Source of the DNA: Chloranthus sessilifolius
Lineage: Eukaryota > Streptophyta > Magnoliopsida > Chloranthales > Chloranthaceae
Length of the DNA: 64,000 nt
Direction: 5' to 3'
Assembly (NCBI GenBank): GCA_021018995.1
Contig: CM037588.1
Span: 80,573,765 to 80,637,764 of the forward strand
Shown here in pieces: positions 1 through 11,220 of this stretch. The position numbers and the translations under genes are program-made. Within the stretch, counting starts at the first letter, position 1; every line of letters begins with the position of its first letter. The notes below the pieces were generated by a model. That model was not told the DNA's origin. It did not search any database and saw only the letters and a program-made list of their open reading frames with translations.

Positions 1-1216
1 AACCCTAGAATTGGTGCACCACTCGCTCTCTCAGATAATAGAATTTGGTCCATGCTCCATAGAAGAAAATGATGTGGTGATTGTTAAATAGGCGGGAAGC
101 GCCTACAGCTGCTCAGTCCCAGATGGGGGATGCAAGGTACGGGTCAGGGAGGATCTACCCAAGTAAAAAAGAAAAAAGAATCCAAGCAGTAGCACATCAG
201 TAAAAGGATATTTCTGAGCTAAGAACAAACAAAGTTGAAAGAGAGTTTTACCTGCTCAGGAACCATCAAGTCGAGTTGGGACCTCAGACTCATCTCCAAG
301 TGCTTTAAACCTACATCGCAGCGTCGGGCCTGATTCCAGTTGCTGAGGAGGGGATAGGTGAGCACCTCGAGAAAAGAAGTGGGAGCCCAGAGTGAAAATG
401 ATGATATCCCCATACCTGAAAAGGGGGCATTGCACAAGAGCGGGTCAGTAGCATATATGGATCACTAAAAAACAATGGCAAAGATAAAGGAATGAGGAAT
501 TACCTCCAGGGTGGCCCAAAATCCAACAGCAGACTTTGAATCCCCGGTCGTGACCCGAGACAAATTGTACATTAGCCATGCATACCCTGCCCCTCGCCAG
601 TCATACCTGTGGACGTCACCCCAGTCGTCCATCACACTCAGCAAGGCTAGGCTGCTCGGTCACCGCTCGCGTTGGTAAAGAGGGTCTTACCGAGCAGGAC
701 CAGGAGAGTGATGCGGGCTAGGACGATCACCCGCTCCGGGGTGACATAGAGCACCCTGTCTAGCTGACCTAGATCCACTAACTCATCAGGTGTATAAAGT
801 GAGGTCAACCAAGACATCTTGACCCAGCACCACGAGATCGGATAGGCACCACTAACTCACCCGGTGCCATGTGTCTGCCCGCGAGGAGGATAGGCCCCAA
901 TCAATCGAATGATGTCCTCTCGACTCAGCACCACGAGATCGGATATCAGAATCTGCCCTATCCTGATGCCAGTAATCATGGCCCAATCGACGAGCGTCAA
1001 AGTCATCTCTACATACGACATGTGAAAGGTCATCATCTCGGGGTGAAACAATTCAATTAGGGCTTTCAGATAGGCAGCGTTGGCCCTCATGGTAGGGCAA
1101 GATAGAAATTCCCCGAAGCCCACCTGTGCCAGAAGGACCTTTACTACAGGAGGGACATAGAGGTAGAAATCTTGGAAGTCGAGCCACCCGCCACAGAATA
1201 CAATGTTGGGCAGGTC

Positions 1217-1297
1217 CTGCACCCAAGAAAATGCGCATCAGATCACAGGGACAAAACAAAAACTGCATAATGGAAATGAATTGAACCTCTCTCTTAC
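1217..1297 (-). other. Probable 81-nt intron of the PMD gene
   Basis: On the minus strand the intron starts GTAAGAGAG and ends TTTTCTTGGGTGCAG. Removing it joins two PMD reading frames in phase. The consensus at both ends and the normal plant size argue that the antisense gene is transcribed and spliced rather than being a chance ORF. Confidence 0.55.
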
Positions 1298-1496
1298 CTT
1301 GCTCGCTATCTCAAAATTTGAAATGTGGGTATGCTATTGGTGAAGGAGGCCAACACAGGTGGCCTCGCCTTGCATCACGAGCCACGGGCCCGCTCTCCGA
1401 TCTACCTAGATGAATAGCTCCCCCCGCGGGCCGTATACAATCTCGGGCCCCTCCTCATGGCCCTCCTTGAGAATATGATCACCCTCACCCAACTTT

Positions 1497-2508
1497 CTGG
1501 GGCAACAAAATGCAATCACGTCAGAGCAGATAATGATAAAGAGCTATGATATTCTATGCTGCAAAAGGGAGGTAAGTATGCTCACCCTTCCCCTTTCTTT
1601 TCTCATATTTTCAGAAATGAGAGATACACATGCCTAAACAAAAAAAAGAGATCCCTTTTACGTTTAAAATGCAAAAAAAATCTTTTCTTTAGAAAATGAC
1701 AAAAAAATAAAATTTCCCCTTCCTATCTTTGAAAATAAAGCAAGTTAGAATCAAATAAAATCATTCTTTTATGTTTCTAAAAAAATAATAAAAAAGGCCC
1801 TTCTTTTACACTTAGAAAAACAAGAAAATCCTCCCTTTATGTTTAGGAGAAAAAAAAAAAAAAAGGAGAGAAAGAAATCATCATCACGCTTCTAAACAAA
1901 AAAATCTCTCTTCTCCTTAGGTCCCAAGGAAAAAACAAACAGTCATTTCTTCGTGTTCCTAAAAACAAAAAAATCAAAAACTAAATTTTTTTTCCCTTAC
2001 CTTATTCACAAAAGTAAAAAAAAATAAAAAAATAAAAAAAAATAATAATCCTTTACTTTGTTTGTTAAAATAAAAAGTGAAAACCAAAAACAAAAAAATT
2101 CTCTTCACTTTACTTTGCAAATACAAAAACAAAAACAAAAAATATCCTGTACTTACAAAAACCATAAAAAAAATCAACCAAAAAAATCAAACAAAAAAAA
2201 TCCTTTGCTTTATTTAAAAAAAAACAAAAACAAAAAAAAATTTCTTTGCAAAAACTATATACCAAAAAATCCCTTTCCATATACACAAATAAAAACAACA
2301 AAAAAATATATGTATAATATATATATTAGGCACCAATAAATCCATGAAATAACAAAATAGGGCATTGTTCATGAAGAATCATCCACACTTCATCAAAAAA
2401 ACATACGCACCATATAAATAAACCATTACTCATAAAATAATACAAGATCATGATCAAATCTACAAGAAAAAGCAAGAAAAATCAAAGAAAATGGGTTTTA
2501 ATGGTTAC
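1497..2508 (-). other. Putative long U-rich intron, seen as an A-rich tract on the plus strand
   Basis: The plus strand from about 1630 to 2340 is runs of A broken by short C/T words, with no complex sequence. On the minus strand this is a T-rich stretch bounded by donor AAG|GTAACC and acceptor TTTTGTTGCCCCAG. Plant introns are U-rich, so a first intron of the PMD gene explains the tract. It could equally be simple-sequence expansion. Lysine-rich and phenylalanine-rich reading frames here are composition artefacts. Confidence 0.4.
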
Positions 2509-2715
2509 CTTTAGAGAGAAATGGGGTCTTTGATCTAGCGTGAGCCGACGATCGATCCACACAAGCAAAGCAATGGAAATGGGGCACGCGTAGAGGCAAT
2601 ATAAAGGAACCCTAGGAAGGGGGTAATTTTCGGTTTCAAAGAGGAAGGAGGGGGAGAAAAATTCGAAATAAAACCCCCAGCCCGAACTCGGGGTGTTTAA
2701 ATTCTCCCCAGCCAA

Positions 2716-2840
2716 GCCTGGCACAACTAATAGTTACGCCAGGCAAAATGTTTCACACCTTTTACTTGGCGCAACTATTAGTTATGCAAGGCTATTTTGA
2801 GGCCCCTAGTGGCTTGGCGTAACTATTAGTTGTGCCAGGC
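2716..2840. promoter_or_regulatory. Three palindromic iterons upstream of the antisense PMD gene
   Basis: Imperfect palindromes lie at 2716-2744, 2765-2792 and 2812-2840. The arms read GCCTGGCGCAACTA and TAGTTGCGCCAGGC around one central base. The same motif is clustered in the element's LTR (4881-5203). A TATA-like ATATAAAG lies at 2599-2606; it reads better on the plus strand than on the minus strand, so the direction of any promoter here is unsure. The position, just upstream of the inferred first exon of the PMD gene, suggests a regulatory role. Confidence 0.6.
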
Positions 2841-2849
2841 ACTTAGGCC

Positions 2850-4445
2850 GAGTCTTGGGCCTGGTATGGGCCAGATGGGAAGACCGGTCCCCCCACTCTT
2901 TTTATTTGTTCTGTCACTCCCAGCAGATGCATGCGCTCCCAAGGCGGTATTTCGATCATCCTTAGACTTGCCAAGAGAGCTGTGCTAAAATAAAAGCATA
3001 TCGAGATCAATGAGCACCCTGGTCCTACACAGGAAAATATAAAGAAAAATCCAAAAAAAAATCCCCACAGAGAAGCCAAAAGTATTCACAAGAAAAATCC
3101 ATATAAAATAATAAATTCAAAACTCTAAAAAAATCACATAAAATAATAGTTGAAAAATTCAAAAAATCGCATAAAATGATAGAAAAATCAAAAACAGATT
3201 TGTATTCCCTACAGAGATGCACAACCATAAAGCGATAAAATGTTAATATTTTATCTGCAATGCAGTTGTGCCATACTAAAGTCCTGAGTCGGAGGTTCGC
3301 CTTAGATTTTTGGATCCTACTTTAAGGAAGGAGCAACAATGTCGGTCCCTGTCAAGCAGTCAATGTTTCGATCGAGTCGACTCCACGGCTAAATCTTTAC
3401 GACGAGCTTTCAGTTTTAGATTCATGTGAACTTAAGTGTCTTAAGCTTCAGATTCTCCATTGGAAAAGGTCAATCATTTTTTGAGACCAACCTATTGAGA
3501 ATGAGATTACGTGTCAATCAAACTATATGCAACCATGCATTCAGAAGGGTTCATTTCCCTTTTTATTTTTTGTAGGCTTAAAACCTGTATGGGTAGCGGT
3601 ATCCCTGTAAAGTATACACCATGCGTCTGGGTATCCGTATGATGGTCGTTTGCCCCCGTAAATTATATCCGGGTGGGTCCGGGTCGGGGCTTCCATCGCC
3701 TTTGTTGTTGCTTATTACCCCTGATGGGTTATGCATAGTTGATTGATGTTTATGAACATTGTCAGCAGAGACCAGGATTGGATGTCCCTTCATGGAGATA
3801 CCCCAATATTTGGTTGGACTTGTTCAAGGTAATCCAAGCTGGATGCTCTAGGCCCTGTTAATCTACGACATGCTTTGGAAAATGGCATGCACTCTTAAAA
3901 AGCGTTGTAACATTTATTCACTTCGCTTGGGCAATCATGGTAAATAAACTGCGGGGTCGATGGGTTAGAGCAAAGACCTCGAACCCTGCTTTCAACAGGG
4001 GCACCCACGAATAGTTAGATGGGGCCATCAAATGCCTCGTAGGATTGAACGCAAACTGTGGAGCCTTGCATATGCTTACTTCGCGCCTATCTTTGAATGT
4101 GAGCCGATCCCCCCCCTTTTTACTCACGAAGTTGTTGCATTTAGAATGAATTTTAAACATCAGATACCTTCAAAATCATCTCGAGAAGCAAATATCTTTC
4201 CCGACTATAGGGAGTTCGCAACTCATTCCACCTCGGTTATGCCCAATCATGTCGCTAAGCATTTGGGAACCGATTATCTCGAGAAACGAATGTTTAGCCT
4301 AGCGTCCCAGGGCTTTTATTTTCTCACTGTGTTACTCATTTGATGTTTGAAGTTCGTTCTGAATTTAGCGAACCCATCAGTAATGCCTTGGGCCTCTTCA
4401 GATGTCTCTTTTTCTTTGGCATTTGATCATTAGTGATTGGATACC
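2850..4445 (+). other. 3' noncoding region of element F
   Basis: No reading frame here resembles a known protein; open frames at 3578-3793, 3918-4160 and 4032-4343 have no recognisable motif. The stretch 3020-3230 is A-rich with repeated AAATCACATAAAATAATAG-like words. The region ends at the polypurine tract. Confidence 0.5.
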
Positions 4446-4455
4446 AAAGAGGGGC
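4446..4455 (+). promoter_or_regulatory. Polypurine tract of element F
   Basis: AAAGAGGGGC lies four bases before the LTR start at 4459. This is the usual place for the plus-strand DNA primer and fixes this LTR as the 3' one. Confidence 0.7.
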
Positions 4456-4544
4456 ATCTGTAAACACCCAAAATTGGTCCTAGGCCCGATCGAAACACCT
4501 TTCGAGAGAGGTTCAATTCTGAGCTTTTGATGACATGTATGGAA

Positions 4545-4665
4545 CCTTTAGGAACCCCCTAGAACCCTTTAGAACCTTTCCAAACCCTTAGGAATCACCC
4601 TAAATCCCTTAGGAACCTGACCCGAACCTTTAGAAATCAATCCCGACCCTTAGAACCCATTTTAA
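4545..4665 (+). repeat. Short tandem repeat of CCTTTAGGAACC type in U3
   Basis: About nine degenerate 10-14-bp units of the form CCYTTAGRAACC follow one another (for example at 4549, 4562, 4573, 4587, 4607, 4627 and 4648). They lie between the LTR start and the palindrome cluster. Confidence 0.6.
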
Positions 4666-4880
4666 ACGTAAACCTAACCTTATCAAGTAAATGGTTGAGG
4701 AGGGGTGCACTAAAACCAGCTACGGCCCTCTATTACCATCAAATCTCATACCATTGAAAAGTAGAGGTCGTCAGCTTTCCAACGATCCAAGAATTGCCCC
4801 AATCAGAGGTATACATCAAAAGATACAGCAAACCGAGCCCAGAGGGCATAAGAGTAAAATCAAGTGGGCCCCCAAGGGAT

Positions 4881-5203
4881 TTGGCGCAACTAATAGTTGC
4901 GCCAGGCTATTTCTCTCCTGAAATGGCCTGGTGCAACTAATAGTTGCAGCAATGATAATTTTGCCTGGCACAACTATTAGTTACGCCAGGCCAATTCATT
5001 ATCACTGGTGCAACTAATAGTTGGGTCAGGCTTAAAATCTAGGAGAATTGGCCTGGCGCAACTATTAGTTGTGCCAACATTAAAGGTGGTGCCCACCCTC
5101 GCAAACCAACTTCTAGGCACTGTTTAAAACTATTTTACTGTACATTTTCCTAGCACAACTAATACTGTACATTTTCCTAGCACAACTATTAGTTGTGCCA
5201 GGC
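4881..5203. promoter_or_regulatory. Cluster of six palindromic iterons plus one half-site in U3
   Basis: Copies lie at 4881-4907, 4926-4950, 4963-4991, 5005-5031, 5051-5076 and 5176-5203, with a half-site at 5149-5164. Each is an inverted repeat with arms close to GCCTGGCGCAACTA/TAGTTGCGCCAGGC; the 4881 copy is almost perfect. A 26-bp direct duplication (5138-5190) made the last copies. The cluster ends about 280 bp before the TATA box. Confidence 0.75.
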
Positions 5204-5482
5204 ATATGAACAGTAACCTCTAGATTTTACCCCAAAAATTGTGATTGGGGTTTGACTTGTTGACCACCTTGACCTTTGGGGTGTATTTTGCTAGTTCTGT
5301 TGCACCCATTCCCTACCTATTTGCAACCCTTCAAGTGGCTTAAAGCCTCACCCCATCATCCACCATTGGAGGACTTTCTCACACATTTCAAGGCTCTAAA
5401 AACCTTAGAAAACCTTAGATTTGAGATTACCTAATTGCTAAACCCATTTAGCTCCTAAGTGATCTCCTAATCCACCCATTTC

Positions 5483-5492
5483 CTATAAATAG
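5483..5492 (+). promoter_or_regulatory. TATA box of element F LTR
   Basis: CTATAAATAG precedes a CT-rich leader, as expected at the U3/R junction of a plant LTR. Confidence 0.6.
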
Positions 5493-6180
5493 AGACCCCC
5501 ACCCCTTGGTTTAGGGGTTGAGAATTTTAGCCTAATAGAGAAAGAGCTTAAAGTGAGAAGATCTTTCTCCCTTTGGTGCACACTTCCCATACAAAATTCA
5601 GAATTTCAAAACCTCCTTTGAGTGATATTTTTCACCTTAGATCCCTTAGTTTAGGTATATGCAACCCATTTACCTTCCCTCTCTACATCCTAGCTAGCAA
5701 GCCTTAGAGGTTAGAACCCCTCTTTCCACCATACAAGCCTTCAAGAGCTCATCAAAGCAAGCCACGTAAGGCTCTCCTACGATGCTACAAGGGCCTGAGG
5801 GCTCCGGCTCTCCCCTTTCTTCTCCTATCTCTTTCTAGCTCCCTCCATCCTCCCATTTGTGCCGTTACACCGTCGACTTTTCGGTAGGGACAGAGGGGCA
5901 CAAATAGGATTCTAAGCCCTTTTAGGCAAGTGGAAGCTATTTTCTTTTCCTTTACATTATTTTATTTTTGGCCATTAGTAGAGACCGTGTTAAGCGGGTT
6001 GATCGGGTGCCTAACACCTTCCCGATTGATAACCGAAGCCCCTACCCAAGAACCTTTGGTGTGGACCAGAATCTAAGTAATATTTTTAGCACTTCGGTGC
6101 TCATAAAAATGAACTAGGTTTCTTGGGACACTGAAAGCTCGGTGTGGCGACTCTATATTTTTGCAAGTGAGCGCGTCACA

Positions 6181-6725
6181 GTGAAGGGATCATCAAAAAT
6201 CCCATGATTGCACAAGTGTATTTTCTAGATAAGCAATAAATTATAGCTTAGTGTAGATATTTAATCAAAAGAGCCCAAGAAGCATTGTGCTACCGAATTG
6301 GAAAGGCCTGAGACCAAGTCCAGCTGTAAGGAATAAAGATTTGAACCTGCCAAGTGGTTGCTGAGTGTGGAACAAATGAAGAACAACACACGCAAGATGT
6401 GTGCTAGCTACGAAAGTACAAGACAGAACTTATCGAGAGGTTATGTCCAACTATCGAGAGGTTCTGATGATCGGAAACCAAGCAGTCGAGAGGTACTGAG
6501 TTGAAAAGATGAACATCTTGTGAGGTTCCACCACCTATCGAGAGGTTGGAAGTACAGACGCAGAACCTGTCGAGAGGATACTTCAAGGTACAGATGAAGT
6601 CGAGAGGTTCCATGATACTTATCACAAGGTTCAACTACACCTGTCGAGTAGTGCAAGATAACCTATCCATGACTTTCCTGAAGCAGCGCTCATTCTCGCA
6701 AGGATTGAGCCTACTTGTCGAGCAC
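6181..6725 (+). repeat. Left part of Athila-like LTR 'C' (U3)
   Basis: This stretch continues at 19850 after the 13.1-kb insertion of element 1. It holds repeated CTGTCGAGAGGTT-like words (from about 6428 to 6720), matched by TCGACAGG words on the other side of the insertion. No reading frame is recognisable. The left boundary with element F is not resolved. Confidence 0.5.
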
Positions 6726-7049
6726 TATTATTCACTAAAAAGTACCACTTTTCACCACTTAACCTATCCTTTGAAAGACCTTGAAGCTCACTAATAATCA
6801 TTTGTTAAGTATGTTTTGTACTTAGAAATAATCTGTGCAACTTAATACAAAATCCCTACTTTTTGGTCCAAAGAATATAGAGAATATATGCAAAGATGAC
6901 AGCTGAGCTAAAGCTTAATGGAACACCCTGGTAGTGCTCACCATGGTGACTGACTTGCTGGTCATCGTTGACCAAAGTCTAGCAAATGGATGTGGTTATC
7001 TGAGAATGGAGAAAACTGCAACAGCAGCAAGTCCAATGCATTAGAATAT

Positions 7050-7620
7050 CAAAAGACAAATCTCGCAGAGTTGAGGAGCTTCCTCACAAAGCTAAGGATG
7101 CAGTGGAAGATACACTCTTACAGATGGGGTGTGCAGTCAAGAGGAGAGCTGTAAAAACATCGCAAAGATCGCGCAGTGTAAGATTCTCATAATTTTCCAT
7201 CGCGAAGTTTTCGCGGAGATCAAGCCTTAAAGTAGCTACGTGTAGAACATAGCAGTCCATATGTATACTAAAAACAATGTTACCTTGCGGAGTTCTTGCG
7301 TAGACAAAGAAGAGAGAGATACCCAAAATTCTCCTCGCATAGATCTCGCACACTCTGAATCCTTACCAGTTACTATACAATCACAAGAACATACCTGTGC
7401 GAGTACTCAGCGAGATAGAGAACTTCTGAAGCTCTACTGCGTGAGAAATCTAGGCACTCCAGATCATCTCCGCGACAACATTACAGTGCAAAGGAACTGT
7501 TCGATTAACTGAAGATTACTATGCGAGTGAGCACTTTCCACTAGCCAAAGGCTACTCTGTGAAGGCTCTACAGCTATGTGAATGAATTAATGCATATGCC
7601 AGCCCGCAAAGTACGGCCTC
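7050..7620 (+). promoter_or_regulatory. CGCG-type iterons in U3 of element 1
   Basis: Words such as TCTCGCAGAG, TCGCGCAGTG, ATCGCGAAGTTTTCGCGGAG, TTGCGGAGTT and TGCGAGTGAG recur in both directions. CpG is concentrated here against a CpG-poor background. The 3' LTR has the same array with many CG to TG/CA changes, and the same words recur before ORF2 (11690-12000). Confidence 0.55.
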
Positions 7621-7788
7621 CCCACTTCTCAGTTTTAACACAGAGACCTTTTGGGAATTTCCCTAGGCTAGGGCACACTTCTTGATGTGTGAATCTTGAG
7701 GTGCAAGGTACTCAAGGGTCGTAACAGTGCCACGTCTACTGAAAAAATTAGGATTAATCTCTTTAGAGCCAAGGTCATATCGATAGAG

Positions 7789-7796
7789 TATATAAG
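7789..7796 (+). promoter_or_regulatory. TATA box of element 1 5' LTR
   Basis: TATATAAG follows the CG-rich array by about 170 bp. The same box is at 18234-18241 in the 3' LTR. Confidence 0.65.
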
Positions 7797-9411
7797 CTAC
7801 ACTTAGAGTTTAGTTTTAATCATCAATCCTTCCTTCATCCACTATCGACTGAGAGTTCCATCAGGCTAGAGTTAGGGTTAGGATTTGATCATCTCTTTTT
7901 CTCATTTTTCTTCTTTTTTATCCTAGCATTTGTTGGCTAATCCTCTTGTAAGTAGTTAGGCTTTGTTTTATTTTAGTTTTGTAATAGGTTTTGTATGCAT
8001 TGAGATTTTTGATGAGCAGTTGTGTACAGGCTGCAGCTTGGAGGTAGTTCATTGCAAGGTTTGCTTTTATCAATGGATTGCTATTTTAATGACTAATTGA
8101 ATATAAAAATCTTATGGTTCCCTTAGATATCTATAGGATCCATATATTTGGGACGAGTGCATTCAATTTCCAGTAAATCTATTATTTATTATCTGATTTT
8201 CCTTGGTTTGATAACCCCTTGGAAAGCAATGCTGGATCTGTAGTGAGATCTGGGGAGATCGGAGGCCTGTGGACCATGGTGGTTGCAGCAATTTATATGT
8301 TCTTTCTCAGACCTCAGTAGTATGGATAGACCAATGGGATACCCTGTGACCATTTGAGTGGATAGAGTATAGCCCTAAGGTGGTGTCCAGGCACACGTTT
8401 GAGAATGATTCTTCTCCCCTCCACATGAGCTTCTAAAGCCTTGTGAGAAGGATTTGTATAGGAACTATCTCCCCTCTGTTTTACCTAACCGATATCAGAT
8501 GTTAAATCTGATTTCTCTATAGTAATTACAGCTTGAGGCTGAGTCATTGTAGGCCTTTTGTAGCAATGACCAGCAAAATCTAGAGCCCTATTCAACCTGT
8601 TACATGGTCCTTTTTGTGGGCACAATGAGCCATTTGCCTTGGCAAGGAACTTAGGATTTAATGGGTTGGAATACCTATGGATGTCAGTCACCTCTGTCCA
8701 CAGATCTGGGGAGCTTGTAGCACTGACATTACATAGTGCTGCAATAGTATTCATGGCCTGATCTGGTCAAGTGGTTGGGGAAATGATCAGTCAACTCCTC
8801 TGGATTAGATTAGCAATTTCTGGCTTGATCAATGGGATTTGAAAGACTCTATAGGATAGGATGTGACCATTTGAGTGGACAGCCTATAGCCTTAAGAGCA
8901 CCCCAAATGGCATGGGTTAAGTTGGATACTTCGACCTTGTTAAGGTTTTTGATACTGTCTTAGTAAGGAGCATTGCAGAGACGGACTAAATCTAAGTTAC
9001 ATTACTGCTTTAACTCTAAACTTAACCTGCTTACTTCTCACCATTTTTTATATTTTATTTTGGCACACACCATCACCATCTTCTTTTTAATCTTTTCTTT
9101 AGAATAAGGCTACATTTTATTTCTCTTTTGTTAGGGTTAATTTAGTGTAGTCGTGACACCCAACTCCCCTTTTTTACGATTGTGAGATCTGTAACCAGAT
9201 CTGAAGGCCTACTATTATAACCCATTTTGGGTTCTAGATCAATTTCTCTGTGGGATAAACTCTTACTTATCAAAACCTGCTACAATAGGCCATGTATCTT
9301 ACAGGTCTAAGATTACTTTGGTTGTGCTGAATCCATTCTTTTATTTTACTTTATTTTTAATTTGTTTTCACCACACAAGAATCAGCACCTAAAGAGTCAA
9401 CAACATGTTTT

Positions 9412-9429
9412 TGGCACCACTGCCGGGGA
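9412..9429 (+). promoter_or_regulatory. tRNA-Asp primer-binding site, element 1
   Basis: TGGCACCACTGCCGGGGA matches the complement of the 3' end of plant tRNA-Asp (TGGCGCCGTTGCCGGGGA) with three changes. It starts six bases after the LTR end. This primer is usual for Athila-like elements. Confidence 0.8.
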
Positions 9430-9866
9430 CATTGATCTTTTTAGTTGACTTAGTTGTACTATAATTTATATTTCAAAATTCTTTGTAGCTGTGCCTAAAC
9501 TAGAATAAAAGTACTACTGATTCTTTGCGAAATTTTATAGAAATGGACAGCAGAAGAAGGGAAAAGCTAGAGCTACAATTGGAGTAAAGCTAGCTATGAT
9601 TGCACTTCCTTTCCCCTAAATCTCAATCCATTTATGTTTAATTCCCTATTATTTGTTTAGTATAAATCTGTGTAGTTGTTAATTTTTTTTTGAAATATTC
9701 TTTATGTGTGCTTGTGAACATTTTATGTACTAACTGTGGGAGTGAATATATACATTGTAGAAGGTCCTTCAACCCTAAGCTAGAACCTCTAAATTTAGAG
9801 GTTGAAAGGATCTTTTGACCTAGACGCACCACACAGGGCCCTACTGGTGAGACTAAATCAGCTATC

Positions 9867-11220
9867 ATGGCTGAGAGGCAGAGAACATTAAAGGAGTATA
9901 ATGCACCTGAGGAGTACACCTCTCCCTTCTACATTCAATTCTCCTCTGTTGAAGGGAATTATTAAATCCTCCACCATTAATATGCAGCCTTCGTTTCATG
10001 CGCTTAGTAAAGAAGATCCCTATAAGTATATAGACCAATTTTTAGCACTTTGCACTACCTTCAATATTGCCTGCTTGGGATATGAGAGTACTAAACTGAG
10101 GCTTTTTCCTTTCTCATTAAAGGACAAAGCCAACACATGGCTATCAAAGCTCCCAACCAACAACATACAGTCATGGAGTGACCTTTAACCTAAATTTCTG
10201 GCCAAATTCCTTCCCATGAACAAAACCAACCAAATGAGGGTAAATATTTTATCATTCACTCAGTCCTAAACTGAAGATTTTTATGAAGCTTGGGAAAGAT
10301 TCCCGGAGACATTAAAACAATGCAACCACCACCAAATTCCAACGTGGCAACTTATTCAAGTATTTTATTAAAGAATTAATTCCAAGAGCAAGGATATGGT
10401 GGATGCTTCCTATGGTGGTAGCTACCTCCACAAGACAGCTGAGAAAGCATGGGAGCTGTTTGACATAATAGGAGAGAATTCCATGCAGCAGGAGTCTCTG
10501 TCATGCAATGACAGCCATACCCCAGCTAAGATGGTGAAAGAGGCCACCCCTAGGGGTGGAATATATGAAGTGAAGGTGCAAGGTGATCTGGAGAGGAAGG
10601 TGGACAACCTGAGCTTGAAATTTGACAAATTAATAAATGTGATGTAGCCCCGGATGGTTGCACAGGTGGAGGAGGTATGCCTGATATACCAATCGCCCAC
10701 ACATTTTATTCATGATTGTTCATCTGCCAACCAGTTTTCGGATTTTATTATGGAGCATGCCAATGCTGCTCAAACTTTTAGGCAGCAGACTGCTGGATAT
10801 TCTTGGAGGAACCACCCAAATCTAAGGTGGAGATAAGATTCATTTCCTCAACTCCAACAACAGGAAATGGTAGCTCCTTACAGACCCCAGCACCAGTTTA
10901 ATCAAGGTTACCCACCAAGGCAAAATTTTCTATTACCAGCCCCATAGTCCAACCAGTTGCCCCTGTCCCCACAACAGCCCATATCCTCTTCATTTGAAGA
11001 GCAGATGCTGACTTCAATGCAAAACTTGGGGAACTTGGTACAGACTATCAATTCTTATGGACAGAGTATCAAGAAGATTGAGGACCAGCTGGGCCAGATT
11101 TGTAATGCTCTGAATAGGAGGGAGGAAGAAAAATTGCCTAGTCAGCCCCTGACAAATCTGAAAGATCAGTTTATGATTGGCGATGCATCCTCTATTCAGG
11201 AGGAAGCTAGTGCCCAGTGA
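9867..11220 (+). pseudogene. gag: gag (capsid/nucleocapsid) of element 1, broken
   Basis: The start MAERQRTLKEYNAP is in one frame; a 5-base deletion near 9960 (compared with element 2) shifts to a second frame, which stays open in gag sense to 11220. It contains the Athila-type capsid core with PSFHALSKEDPYKYIDQF and LRLFPFSLKDKANTWL. In-frame stops lie at 10186, 10267, 10369, 10645, 10834 and 10945. The knuckle at about 10678-10719 reads CLIYQSPTHFIHDC, that is C-X2-Y-X4-H-X4-C with the second Cys lost. The tail has a LGNLVQTIN...IKKIEDQLGQIC coiled segment. The stop at 10834 and the Tyr are shared with element 2. Gag packages element RNA; this copy cannot. Confidence 0.85.

Larger units (their letters stand above)
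500..2600 (-). pseudogene. Antisense plant mobile domain (PMD) gene, spliced, degenerate
   Basis: The exon 861-1216 encodes a segment reading FLSCPTMRANAAYLKALIE, then THFH-type and ITG motifs, the pattern of the PMD family (MAIN/MAIL genes and transposon copies). The minus-strand reading continues at about 815-500 with a leucine-rich LLG-TLF segment and a YDW segment, also PMD-like, with frameshifts. Splice signals fit the minus strand: donor AAG|GTAAGA (exon end 1298) and acceptor TGGGTGCAG (1217) give an 81-nt intron in phase. A second donor, GG|GTGAGT, sits at 860. A long U-rich first intron, 2508-1497, would join AAG|GTAACC to TTTTGTTGCCCCAG. Stops in the 1298-1496 exon mark it as decayed. 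PMD function is not well established; host PMD proteins affect silencing and meristem maintenance. The 5' end is inferred. Confidence 0.6.
1..6180 (+). mobile_element. 3' part of Tat-like Ty3/gypsy element 'F'
   Basis: This is the right-hand end of a plus-strand LTR retrotransposon whose gag-pol lies left of the window. The supporting features are a polypurine tract at 4446-4455, an LTR that starts TGTAAACACC at 4459, and an antisense gene with a plant mobile domain upstream of the tract. Extra ORFs in the 3' region, in either orientation, are known from the Tat/Ogre lineage of Ty3/gypsy. The LTR of element D at 26750 starts almost the same way and D has Tat-type pol, which supports the lineage call. 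The right boundary is uncertain: a tRNA-primer-like TGGCGACTC at 6145 and a CA at 6180 are both possible ends. Confidence 0.65.
4459..6180 (+). repeat. 3' LTR of element F
   Basis: The LTR starts TGTAAACACCC. U3 holds a short-period CCTTTAGGAACC array (4545-4665) and the palindromic iteron cluster (4881-5203). A TATA box, CTATAAATAG, is at 5483-5492, followed by a pyrimidine-rich leader and a GC-richer end with GGTGTGGCGACTC, typical of Tat-like U5. The end is between about 6144 and 6180. Confidence 0.65.
6726..9405 (+). repeat. 5' LTR of element 1
   Basis: It aligns along its length with 17165-19849. It begins TATTATTCAC where the 3' copy has TGTTATTCAC, and ends in CAACA. U3 (about 7050-7620) is rich in TCGCG/CGCAG words, the TATA box is at 7789-7796, and R/U5 holds a duplicated segment with TGTGACCATTTGAGTGG at 8345 and 8862. 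Confidence 0.9.

Noticed and set aside
2058..2339. Lys/Asn-rich 93-residue ORF
   Set aside because: A-rich low-complexity tract, better explained as the complement of a U-rich intron.
4032..4343. 103-residue plus-strand ORF in the 3' region of F
   Set aside because: No recognisable motif; an overlapping minus-strand frame is equally open. Described as noncoding.
9412..9429. Piece of a tRNA gene
   Set aside because: Only 18 bases complementary to the 3' end of tRNA-Asp, next to an LTR: a primer-binding site. The same holds at 22217, 39397, 41400 and 62801.
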